Made by a program: the position numbers and the translations under genes
The notes under the pieces: generated by a model
Seen by the model: the letters and a program-made list of their open reading frames with translations, nothing else
The model's database searches: none
Told to the model about the DNA's origin: nothing
Shown: positions 1 to 5,260 of the stretch, one piece after another
Layout: every line of letters begins with the position of its first letter
Position numbering within the stretch: position 1 is the stretch's first letter
Assembly: GCA_030616825.1 (NCBI GenBank)
Contig: JAUWWO010000050.1
Span: 1-5,260 of the forward strand
DNA: 5,260 bases
Direction of reading: 5' to 3'
DNA from: Candidatus Margulisiibacteriota bacterium
Lineage (GTDB): Bacteria > Margulisbacteria > WOR-1 > JAUWWO01

Positions 1-1062
1 AGGAAGCAGTGTAATTTTTCATGGCTAACCTGCGGGGGAGTGAATTATGTGAGCATAGCAACAGAAATGGGGGTTGCCTCCCTTCTAATTACCCATAATG
101 AAGAATATGTTATTTGTAATAATATTGAAGCAAAACGCATTGAAAAAGAAGAAAAAATTGTAGAACAGGACTACAAGATCAAATCTTTTGAGTGGTACAA
201 CGATGGTGAAGGACGAATTGTTGCTGAAATTACAAAAAGGGGGAAAGTCGGCTGTGACTGCAACTTTCCCGGGACAACAAATATTTCAAAGGATTTGAAC
301 CCTCTCCGCTATTCTCTTACATCTTGGGAGGTTGAAAGATATAAAGAATTGGGTTATCTGACTTCAAAAGCTATTGAAGAGGTTGTAGCAACTATTGAGC
401 CTAACGACAGGGAATGCAAGATTGTTGGAAGACTTGCCCAGAAGCTATGGGAAAACAGGGTTGACTATATTACAACTTTCTGTGCAGCCGATGAGCGTAT
501 TTCAAATTTCAGGCACCCTATCCCCACCGAGAAAAAAATAGAAAAAAGAGCCATGCTTTGTGTTAATGCCAGGAAATGGGGGCTGATCATTTCTCTAACC
601 CGCTTTGTTCAGTTTGGTAAAGTTCCTACGGATTTAAGAGAAAAATATAAAGCAAATGTTTACGTTGACTGCGTTTTAATGGCAAATACAATACCCGGTA
701 GGCCAGTTGTGGATGTATTTAATAAAGGCCTAGAAGCTTATTCAGAAATGGGGTATCCGGAGGAATTCAAGCTGCATCATCAGGGCGGTGCTATAGGCTA
801 CATCGGGAGGGATTACAAGGTTAATTTTAAGAGTAAAGAAATAGTCCAGGAAAATCAGGCATTCGCATGGAATCCCTCAATAACAGGATGCAAAAGTGAA
901 GACACTATGCTCGCAACTTCCAAGGTTCCGTTACTTCTTTCAAAACCGGTAAGTTTTCCGATTCTGAAAATGGAAGTAGGAGGGTGTACGTTCCATAGGC
1001 CTGGAATCTTGGAAAAAAATAAAGGAAAATTCGTAGGTTTTGCGAATCAAAAAAACAAATAG
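1..1062 (+). CDS. M24 family (creatinase/aminopeptidase P-like) protein, 5' partial
   Basis: The reading frame is open from base 1, so the gene starts upstream of the window. The residues before the GTG at 40 include NFSWLT followed by a Gly-rich turn, which matches the N-terminal creatinase-type domain. Roughly 30-40 residues are probably missing. Residues to about base 400 form that N-domain, and the C-terminal part is a pita-bread (M24) fold. Recognisable segments are DERI and FRHPIPT (about 490-525), GLIISLTRFV (580-609), LHHQGGAIGY (772-801), FAWNPSITG (862-888) and KSEDT (892-906). The His of the HHQGG motif and the Glu of SEDT are kept, but no Asp occurs where M24 peptidases have their two Asp metal ligands, and the usual EPG is replaced by NPS (871-879). 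It is probably a soluble cytoplasmic protein. Peptidase activity is doubtful, and a creatinase-like C-N hydrolase acting on the transported compound is possible but inferred. The 175-nt gap to tctC shows no terminator, so co-transcription is plausible. Confidence 0.85.
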   Translation, partial: RKQCNFSWLTCGGVNYVSIATEMGVASLLITHNEEYVICNNIEAKRIEKEEKIVEQDYKIKSFEWYNDGEGRIVAEITKRGKVGCDCNFPGTTNISKDLNPLRYSLTSWEVERYKELGYLTSKAIEEVVATIEPNDRECKIVGRLAQKLWENRVDYITTFCAADERISNFRHPIPTEKKIEKRAMLCVNARKWGLIISLTRFVQFGKVPTDLREKYKANVYVDCVLMANTIPGRPVVDVFNKGLEAYSEMGYPEEFKLHHQGGAIGYIGRDYKVNFKSKEIVQENQAFAWNPSITGCKSEDTMLATSKVPLLLSKPVSFPILKMEVGGCTFHRPGILEKNKGKFVGFANQKNK

Positions 1063-1237
1063 GCGTTCACAAAATTAAAGAGTTGGTAGGAACTTTATAA
1101 GGTGGAAAAGGACGGGTTCTGGAACAGGAAAGCTAAAAATAAGGGCGGAAAGGAGTGAGAGAGTAAATATGCCCATTAGCTAAGAAATAAAAGAAAGCCT
1201 TCCAAAGAGAGAAGTATCGAAAAAAAGGAGGTATGTC

Positions 1238-2233
1238 ATGTTTATCAAGAAACTGACAAAGAATTTTGTCTTGGGGCTTATTTTTCTTGCGGTTATTGCC
1301 ATGTCAATAGGATTTTCTCCAGGTACAACAGCAGAGGTCTATCCCACAAGGGAGATTGAGTTCATGGTGCCATGGAGTGTTGGCGGTGCTACGGATATGG
1401 TTTTCCGTACTTTTTCAACACTAATCCATAAGTATATTGGTGTTCCCATGATTATTGTTAACAGACCCGGCGGCGGCGCTGTTCCTGGTTACGCAGAAGC
1501 CATGAAGAAAAAAAATGATGGTTACTATTTGCTTGCCTGGGCTACTCCATCAATTACAAAGACTCAGATGAGCAAGACACCCTATGATTACAAGACATTC
1601 GATCCTGTTATTATGGTGGTTCATAATCCATGCTGGATCCTTGTACCAAAAGATTCTCCCTACAATACGCTCAGAGACCTTGTTGATGCAGCAAGGGCAA
1701 ATCCAGGTAAAGTTAGTATGGGAAATGGAGGCGCCGGTGGCGGAACTCACCTTGTAGCACTTGCATTTGAAGAGGAGGCAGGGATTGAGCTCCTTCATGT
1801 GCCTTTCAAGGGAGGTGCTCCTTCGATAGTTTCTGCAATGGGTGGACACATTGACTCTGTTAACTGTTCTCCCCCAGAAGGTATTTCACAGGTCAAGGGC
1901 GGTGCATTAAGGGCGCTTGGCGTATTTGGTGAAAAGAGACTGGAAGAGTTTCCTGACGTTCTAACAGCGAAGGAGCAGGGTATAGATTTTGTAATGGGTA
2001 TGTGGAGAGGTGTTGCTGTTCCCAAGGGAACCGACCCAACCATAATTAGAAAACTTCATGATGCATTCAAAGCAACTATGGAAGATGAAGGTTTCAAGAA
2101 GCTTGCAAAGAAAGCTGGATTCTTACTCGAATACAAAAGCACGGAGGATTTTGCAAGGTTCGTGGAAGAGCAGAACGCTTACTATATGGATCTAATTAAA
2201 GCAAAAAAACTGGGTGATAGATATAAATATTAA
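1238..2233 (+). CDS. tctC: Tripartite tricarboxylate transporter solute-binding protein (TctC/Bug family)
   Basis: This is the extracytoplasmic receptor of a TTT system, binding a small organic acid and delivering it to TctA/TctB. At 331 aa it has the normal family length. Residues 1-32 form a signal peptide: KK near the start, a hydrophobic core at about 10-26, and likely cleavage after a TTA sequence near residue 32. The mature protein begins with [12 protein letters not shown] and GGATD (residues 49-53), the first ligand-loop signature of the Bug fold. It continues with [11 protein letters not shown], a Gly-rich [11 protein letters not shown] segment, [20 protein letters not shown] and [11 protein letters not shown], all typical of the family. 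The start is supported by AGGAGGT at 1226-1232, five bases before the ATG. Substrates in this family range widely (citrate, tartrate, aromatic acids, nicotinate) and cannot be read from the sequence. A strong hairpin follows the gene and tctB comes next, the common TTT layout of a highly expressed binding protein upstream of its membrane subunits. Confidence 0.95.
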   Translation: MFIKKLTKNFVLGLIFLAVIAMSIGFSPGTTAEVYPTREIEFMVPWSVGGATDMVFRTFSTLIHKYIGVPMIIVNRPGGGAVPGYAEAMKKKNDGYYLLAWATPSITKTQMSKTPYDYKTFDPVIMVVHNPCWILVPKDSPYNTLRDLVDAARANPGKVSMGNGGAGGGTHLVALAFEEEAGIELLHVPFKGGAPSIVSAMGGHIDSVNCSPPEGISQVKGGALRALGVFGEKRLEEFPDVLTAKEQGIDFVMGMWRGVAVPKGTDPTIIRKLHDAFKATMEDEGFKKLAKKAGFLLEYKSTEDFARFVEEQNAYYMDLIKAKKLGDRYKY

Positions 2234-2264
2234 TCAATCACCAGTGATCCAAACGAGCAAATCA

Positions 2265-2295
2265 AAAGTGGCAGGATGTTTTGTCCTGCCACTTT
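2265..2295 (+). terminator. Strong hairpin between tctC and tctB, terminator or mRNA-stabilising element
   Basis: A perfect 12-bp inverted repeat, AAAGTGGCAGGA (2265-2276) and TCCTGCCACTTT (2284-2295), encloses a 7-nt loop. The 3' arm ends in TTT and is followed by ATTTCAAT, so the U-tract is short and interrupted. It lies 32 nt after the tctC stop and 22 nt before the tctB start. Such a position suits partial termination, or protection of the tctC message from 3' decay, giving more binding protein than permease. The hairpin itself is seen directly; its function is inferred. Confidence 0.75.
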
Positions 2296-2317
2296 ATTTC
2301 AATAAAGGTATACTCTG

Positions 2318-2776
2318 ATGGGAAAGAGAGAAGTTTTTTCTGGTATTGGGCTAATGATATTATCTATGCTTGTTTTTGGACTTACTTTTCAGTTCCCAAA
2401 GCAGACCCTTGCAGTTGCCCCGTCTGTTTTTCCAAGGGTCATAAGTATTGGTTTATTTATTCTTGCCGGAATTTTAACTTTTCAGGGAATAAATAGAATG
2501 AATAAAAGCAAGCAAACAAAAACAGAAAAAATAAGATTAGACATAACGTTAAAAAGGATCGGAATTTTGATAATTATCGCCTTTATCTATACACGTATAT
2601 TGAATTTGACCGGTTATTTATGTACAACCCCCTTTTTTATAGCAGGTGTGATGGTTGTTTTTAATGAGAGAAGATGGATATGGATTGGTGGCGTATCAAT
2701 TGGTACAACCGTACTTTTATACTTTTTGTTCCGTTTTATTTTCAGGGTGCCGCTCCCAAGATTCGGCCTGTTTTAA
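2318..2776 (+). CDS. tctB: Tripartite tricarboxylate transporter small membrane subunit TctB
   Basis: TctB is the small, poorly conserved membrane subunit that works with TctA in ion-driven uptake of the ligand delivered by TctC. The protein is 152 aa, typical for the family, and has about four predicted membrane segments: residues 7-25, 36-55, a long hydrophobic stretch from about 81 to 115 that is probably two helices with a break at NLTGY, and 121-142. A charged Lys/Arg-rich loop (about 59-80) separates helices 2 and 3. The FP-K-Q-T-L / A-P-S-V-F-P-R segment (residues 26-40) and the C-terminal VPLPRFGLF fit the family, where helix 2 begins near FP and the protein ends in a Pro/Gly-rich tail. 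The start ATG has only a modest upstream site (AAAGG near 2304-2308). Identification rests on topology, size and position between tctC and tctA as much as on motifs. Confidence 0.9.
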   Translation: MGKREVFSGIGLMILSMLVFGLTFQFPKQTLAVAPSVFPRVISIGLFILAGILTFQGINRMNKSKQTKTEKIRLDITLKRIGILIIIAFIYTRILNLTGYLCTTPFFIAGVMVVFNERRWIWIGGVSIGTTVLLYFLFRFIFRVPLPRFGLF

Positions 2777-2782
2777 GTTCAT

Positions 2783-2797
2783 GGTTTAAGTTAAACC
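2783..2797. promoter_or_regulatory. 15-bp operator-like palindrome
   Basis: GGTTTAA-G-TTAAACC is a perfect 7+1+7 inverted repeat, six bases after the tctB stop. The octamer TTTAAGTT within it is also present at 2772-2779, 13 bp (about 1.2 helical turns) upstream. The central spacer of one base suits a DNA-binding dimer better than an RNA hairpin, which would have a stem of only about 5 bp. No regulator gene is in the window, and the site could be a chance AT-rich repeat. Confidence 0.3.
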
Positions 2798-2881
2798 TAA
2801 TTTCGGTAGTTTAAAGATTCTGCTCTTTGAGAAATCTAGCAAAAAATAAAAAGATAAGGTAATCAAATTTGGATAAGAATC

Positions 2882-2962
2882 TTTCCTGATATAAAATAGA
2901 GAAAATCTACTATATTGGTCCCTTTCGCAAGCAGTGCAGGAAGTAGATTACGTATCAGGAAA
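2882..2962 (+). promoter_or_regulatory. 81-nt nested hairpin in the tctA leader
   Basis: The outer stem is a perfect 10 bp: TTTCCTGATA (2882-2891) with TATCAGGAAA (2953-2962). After an asymmetric internal loop (12 nt on the left, 3 on the right) comes a second perfect 8-bp stem, AATCTACT (2904-2911) with AGTAGATT (2942-2949). The apex can form CCT/AGG and GCA/TGC pairs (2921-2940) around the loop AGCAG. Two co-axial perfect stems are unlikely in random AT-rich DNA and suggest a folded RNA. No U-tract follows, so it is not a classical terminator. It matches no riboswitch class recognised here. Confidence 0.5.
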
Positions 2963-2969
2963 AAATTTA

Positions 2970-2995
2970 TCATCCTAGTTTACAAATTAGGATGA
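2970..2995 (+). promoter_or_regulatory. Hairpin in the tctA leader
   Basis: TCATCCTA (2970-2977) pairs perfectly with TAGGATGA (2988-2995). The stem can extend inward by a G-U and two U-A pairs, giving 11 pairs and the tetraloop TACA (2981-2984). It begins only eight bases after the nested hairpin. No U-run follows, so its role is more likely structural or mRNA-stabilising than terminating. Confidence 0.5.
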
Positions 2996-3011
2996 AATTA
3001 TAGTTCTAAAA

Positions 3012-3035
3012 ATGCAAAAATGAATTTTTTGGCAT
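3012..3035 (+). promoter_or_regulatory. AT-rich bulged hairpin in the tctA leader
   Basis: ATGCAAAAA (3012-3020) pairs with TTTTT-(G)-GCAT (3026-3035), giving nine pairs with one bulged G and loop TGAAT. It is the weakest of the leader hairpins because five of its pairs are A-U in homopolymer runs. It is listed mainly because it falls in series with the neighbouring structures just upstream of the tctA ribosome binding site. Confidence 0.3.
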
Positions 3036-3053
3036 AAAAGGCTTAGTTTGCTG

Positions 3054-3075
3054 AATCTCCGGGTTAAAGGAGATT
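3054..3075 (+). promoter_or_regulatory. Shine-Dalgarno-sequestering hairpin at tctA
   Basis: AATCTCC (3054-3060) is the exact reverse complement of GGAGATT (3069-3075), with the 8-nt loop GGGTTAAA. The 3' arm contains the GGAG core of the tctA ribosome binding site (AAAGGAG, 3066-3072) and ends directly against the ATG at 3076. If folded, the hairpin would block 30S loading. It has seven pairs, three of them G-C, so it should be easy to melt, by a ribosome, ligand-driven refolding or temperature. The complementarity is seen directly; a regulatory effect is inferred. Confidence 0.55.
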
Positions 3076-3078
3076 ATG

Positions 3079-4578
3079 ATGTCTCCTATTCTTCAAGGTT
3101 TTTTGAATGTAGTAAATATTCATACCTTTCCTTTTCTCTTCTTAGGAGTTTCCAGTGGGATTATTGTAGGTGCCTTGCCCGGTTTAACAGGCTCTGTTGG
3201 TATTATTCTGCTTCTCCCTTTTACCTACCAACTTGATCCAATTACAGCATTAGTCATGCTTTGTGGAATGTTTTGCGGTGCCATCTACGGCGGTTCAATT
3301 TCGGCTATTCTGCTTTCCACACCGGGAACGCCTTCAGCCGCTGCCACGGTGCTTGACGGGTATCCTCTTGCCCAGAAAGGCGAAGCTGGAAAGGCAATCG
3401 GGATTGCAACAATTTCTTCTGCTGCTGGTGGGATTATTTCTACCCTTTGTCTGATACTTATTGCCCCCCGGCTTGCAAGGGTCGCTCTTAAATTTGGACC
3501 GGAAGAATATTTTGCACTAATGGTGTTCGGACTTACCATCATAGCAAGTGTATCAGGAAAATCTTTAGCAAAGGGCCTTATCTCAGGACTTTTTGGCCTT
3601 CTAATAGCAACCGTTGGGCTTGATCCTGTGACAGGATACGCAAGGTTCTCGTTCGGTATACCTAGTTTGATGAGCGGATTTGCATTACTGCCAGTGTTGA
3701 TAGGCTTATTTGCAATCTCAGAAATATTCGTGCAGATCGAAGGTATTGCAAAGATAACAGTTAAGGTCAGTCAAAAGATCAGAAATGTTTTGCCGACCTT
3801 TAAGGAAATCAAAAAAATATCCCCCGTTATTCTTCTTTCTTCCCTTCTCGGAACTTTCATTGGCGTTATTCCAGGAACGGGTGGTGCAATTGCTTCTTTT
3901 TTTGCTTACAGTGAAGCCAAGAGGTGGTCAAGGGACCCTGATTCTTTCGGCAAGGGGAATATTGCAGGAATCGCAGCTCCAGAAGCAGCAAATAATGGAA
4001 CTACAGGTGGTGCAATGGTACCGCTTCTCACCCTTGGTATCCCTGGTGACGTTATAACCGCAGTCATGCTAGGGGCTCTGATCCTGGTAGGGTTAAGACC
4101 GGGCCCATTTCTGTTTAAAGAGCATCCCGGGCTTGTCAATTCTGTATTTGCAGGTCTTATGATAGCAAATTTTCTTATACTAGCGCTGGGACTTTTGAGT
4201 GTCAGGCTTTTTCCCTACGTATTAAGAGTGCCTCGCTCTTTCCTATTTCCCACTATTTTCACATTATGCTTTCTAGGCTCATTCTCCCTTAACAACAGTG
4301 TCTATGATATGTTAATTGCCCTCGTTTTTGGGATAATCGGTTATATCATGAGGAAAAATGGGTTTCCAGCTGCTCCCGCTGTACTTGGTGTTATTCTTGG
4401 CCCTATTGCCGAGGATGAGTTCGGACGTGCCTTGCTTTTATCCGGAGGCCGCTGGCAGGTTCTTTTTCAATCACCTATTGCAATATTTTTTTATGTCATA
4501 GCTATTATTTCAGTTGTTTTCTCTCTGAGGACCAGAATTAGGCAGAAATGGAGAAGATTCAAGACTAGCACTAGTTGA
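3079..4578 (+). CDS. tctA: Tripartite tricarboxylate transporter large permease subunit TctA
   Basis: TctA is the large polytopic membrane subunit that forms the translocation path of the TTT system. At about 500 aa it is full length, with around 12 hydrophobic segments. The protein is an internal repeat, and both family signatures are clear. Numbered from the ATG at 3076, the first half has GALPGLTGSVG (32-42) and YGGSISAILLSTPGTPSAAA (71-90), followed by LDGYPLAQKGEAGKAIG. The second half has GTFIGVIPGTGGAIASF (from residue 259), EAANNGTTGGAMVPLLTLGI and GPFLF. The PG-containing loops are the suspected substrate-binding elements. Two ATGs in frame, at 3076 and 3079, compete. The second is annotated because the AAAGGAG at 3066-3072 is six bases from it but only three from the first. 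The Shine-Dalgarno sequence lies in a hairpin, and the roughly 300-nt gap from tctB is unusually long, suggesting separate control. It ends 158 nt before the oxidoreductase. Confidence 0.95.
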   Translation: MSPILQGFLNVVNIHTFPFLFLGVSSGIIVGALPGLTGSVGIILLLPFTYQLDPITALVMLCGMFCGAIYGGSISAILLSTPGTPSAAATVLDGYPLAQKGEAGKAIGIATISSAAGGIISTLCLILIAPRLARVALKFGPEEYFALMVFGLTIIASVSGKSLAKGLISGLFGLLIATVGLDPVTGYARFSFGIPSLMSGFALLPVLIGLFAISEIFVQIEGIAKITVKVSQKIRNVLPTFKEIKKISPVILLSSLLGTFIGVIPGTGGAIASFFAYSEAKRWSRDPDSFGKGNIAGIAAPEAANNGTTGGAMVPLLTLGIPGDVITAVMLGALILVGLRPGPFLFKEHPGLVNSVFAGLMIANFLILALGLLSVRLFPYVLRVPRSFLFPTIFTLCFLGSFSLNNSVYDMLIALVFGIIGYIMRKNGFPAAPAVLGVILGPIAEDEFGRALLLSGGRWQVLFQSPIAIFFYVIAIISVVFSLRTRIRQKWRRFKTSTS

Positions 4579-4736
4579 ATCAGTGGGAATAGGAGTTTTA
4601 AGTTGCCTGTGCTCCCTAGACATCTACTCTATCTCATCGATATCTACCATACCTTCTGAATATTTAGTTACTTTTCGGAACTTCGGATTTTATTGTTTTT
4701 CCTATTATTTATTTAAGCGTAAGGAGGTTCATAATT

Positions 4737-5260
4737 ATGGACAGACCCATCCGTGTTGGAATTCTTGGTAGTCGTTTTGCTGCTGAGTTTCATTATGAGG
4801 CCTATCAGCGGGTAACCGGTATAGATGTTGAAGTAGTGGGTGTTACCTCAGTTACCAGAGAGCATCGTGAGGAGTTTGCAAAAAAACGGGGGATCAAGGC
4901 TTTTAATTCCCTTGATGAGATGCTTCCCGAGATAGATGTGGTTGACGTTTGCACTCCAGGATACGCTCATGAGCCGGTTTCTATCGCTGCCTTTGAGGCG
5001 GGAAAGCATGTGGTAGTAGAAAAGCCCTTCACAGGATACTTCGGGCCCCCGAATGATAAGAGTTTCAAAGGAAATAGATTCCCGAAAGAGAAGATGCTGG
5101 AAAAGGCAGTTGACAGTGCCAGACGTATCATTGCGGCCGCCTTGAAGAGCAAGAAAAAGCTCTGTTACGCAGAGAACTGGGTTTACGCCCCGGCAGTACA
5201 GAAGGAAGCCGAGATTATTACTAAGACTAAGGGGCAGATACTGTGGGCTTTAGGAGATCA
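4737..5260 (+). CDS. Gfo/Idh/MocA family NAD(P)-dependent oxidoreductase, 3' partial
   Basis: The frame runs off the window end after 174 codons, about half of a usual 330-400 aa family member. The start ATG is preceded by AAGGAGG at 4721-4727. Residues 5-19 form the first Rossmann strand and glycine loop, IRVGILGSRFAAEFH, for NAD(P) binding. DVVDVCTPGYAHEPV (67-81) and AGKHVVVEKPF (88-98) are hallmark strands, with EKP at 95-97 containing the Lys usually involved in catalysis. The segment after EKP is distinctive: TGYFG (99-103), then about 20 mostly polar residues, then a helix (EKMLEKAVDSARRIIAAALK) and YAENWVYAP (144-152). The substrate-binding C-terminal domain is off the window. Family members oxidise or reduce sugars, inositols and related polyols and acids; here the position beside a TTT system suggests action on the imported compound, by inference. 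No terminator separates it from tctA in the 158-nt gap. Confidence 0.88.
   Translation, partial: MDRPIRVGILGSRFAAEFHYEAYQRVTGIDVEVVGVTSVTREHREEFAKKRGIKAFNSLDEMLPEIDVVDVCTPGYAHEPVSIAAFEAGKHVVVEKPFTGYFGPPNDKSFKGNRFPKEKMLEKAVDSARRIIAAALKSKKKLCYAENWVYAPAVQKEAEIITKTKGQILWALGD

Larger units (their letters stand above)
2777..3078 (+). other. Structured non-coding leader between tctB and tctA
   Basis: About 300 nt contain no credible gene. The region is AT-rich and dense with inverted repeats: a 15-bp palindrome at 2783-2797, a 9-bp inverted repeat AAAGATTCT (2813-2821) with AGAATCTTT (2876-2884), a nested hairpin at 2882-2962, hairpins at 2970-2995 and 3012-3035, and a Shine-Dalgarno-sequestering hairpin at 3054-3075. 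The pentamer AATCT occurs at 2833, 2878, 2904 and 3054, and its complement AGATT at 2815, 2945 and 3071, so alternative folds compete. TTT operons usually have tctB and tctA nearly adjacent, so a gap of this size calls for an explanation. A regulatory leader is the simplest reading, but decayed sequence cannot be excluded. Confidence 0.6.

Noticed and set aside
40..42. GTG after GGGGGAG as the start of the M24-like gene
   Set aside because: The frame is open back to base 1 and those upstream codons encode the conserved NFSWLT segment, so the true start is outside the window.
1102..1171. Short open frames between the M24-like gene and tctC: an 18-codon GTG frame at 1102-1158 and a 4-codon ATG frame at 1169 preceded by AAAGGAG
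   Set aside because: They are too short to support as genes, resemble no known leader peptide, and lie in A/G-rich sequence where Shine-Dalgarno-like strings arise by chance.
1233..1256. ATG at 1233 just before the tctC start, opening a 7-codon frame
   Set aside because: It directly abuts the AGGAGGT with no spacing, whereas the ATG at 1238 has good spacing and leads into a clear signal peptide.
1550..2043. Two reverse-strand open frames inside tctC
   Set aside because: They lie fully within a confidently identified gene and encode no recognisable domain; they are antisense shadows.
2869..2897. Promoter candidate TTGGAT, 17 nt, TAAAAT ahead of tctA
   Set aside because: The -35 match is only three of six and the -10 lies beside a perfect stem in AT-rich DNA where such matches are common.
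3285..4139. Reverse-strand open frames inside tctA
   Set aside because: They are antisense to conserved TctA motifs, with Pro/Gly/Ala-rich translations typical of shadow frames.
4579..4736. Rho-independent terminator after tctA
   Set aside because: No inverted repeat longer than about four bases followed by a T-run was found, so a transcription stop here is not supported.
4583..4771. 62-codon forward open frame between tctA and the oxidoreductase
   Set aside because: It has a GTG start without a ribosome binding site, overlaps the oxidoreductase in another frame, and resembles no known protein.
4967..5152. Reverse-strand open frame inside the oxidoreductase
   Set aside because: It is antisense to the EKP region of the oxidoreductase and has no recognisable domain.

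Overview
The window holds part of a forward-strand gene cluster built around a tripartite tricarboxylate transporter (TTT). All five supported genes are on the + strand. In order they are a 5'-truncated M24 (creatinase/aminopeptidase P-like) protein (1-1062), the periplasmic solute-binding protein TctC (1238-2233), the small membrane subunit TctB (2318-2776), the large membrane subunit TctA (3079-4578), and a 3'-truncated Gfo/Idh/MocA-family oxidoreductase (4737-5260). No RNA genes, insertion sequences, CRISPR arrays or tRNAs were seen.

The sequence is AT-rich by eye, with strong AGGAGG-type ribosome binding sites and an N-terminal signal peptide on TctC. This fits a bacterium, probably anaerobic or soil/sediment associated. 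TTT systems occur in Proteobacteria, Firmicutes, Synergistetes and others, and the window does not settle which one this is.

The likely logic is that TctC captures an organic anion in the periplasm or outside the cell, and TctA/TctB import it using the ion gradient. The flanking M24-like protein and NAD(P)-dependent oxidoreductase would then process it. The substrate cannot be read from the sequence. The M24-like protein lacks several metal ligands of true M24 peptidases and may not be a peptidase; creatinase, a metal-free hydrolase of the same fold, is the precedent.

The most unusual part is non-coding. TctC and TctB are separated by a 12-bp perfect hairpin at 2265-2295. TctB and TctA, usually tightly packed, are separated by about 300 nt that carries no gene but is full of inverted repeats: an operator-like palindrome (2783-2797), an 81-nt nested hairpin (2882-2962), two further hairpins (2970-2995 and 3012-3035), and a perfect 7-bp hairpin (3054-3075) that buries the tctA Shine-Dalgarno sequence and ends at the first candidate start codon. 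The pentamer AATCT and its complement AGATT recur seven times in this leader, so several pairings are mutually exclusive. That is the pattern expected of an RNA switch controlling tctA translation, although this is inference. The other gaps (1063-1237 and 4579-4736) show no clear terminator, so the whole set could be one transcription unit.
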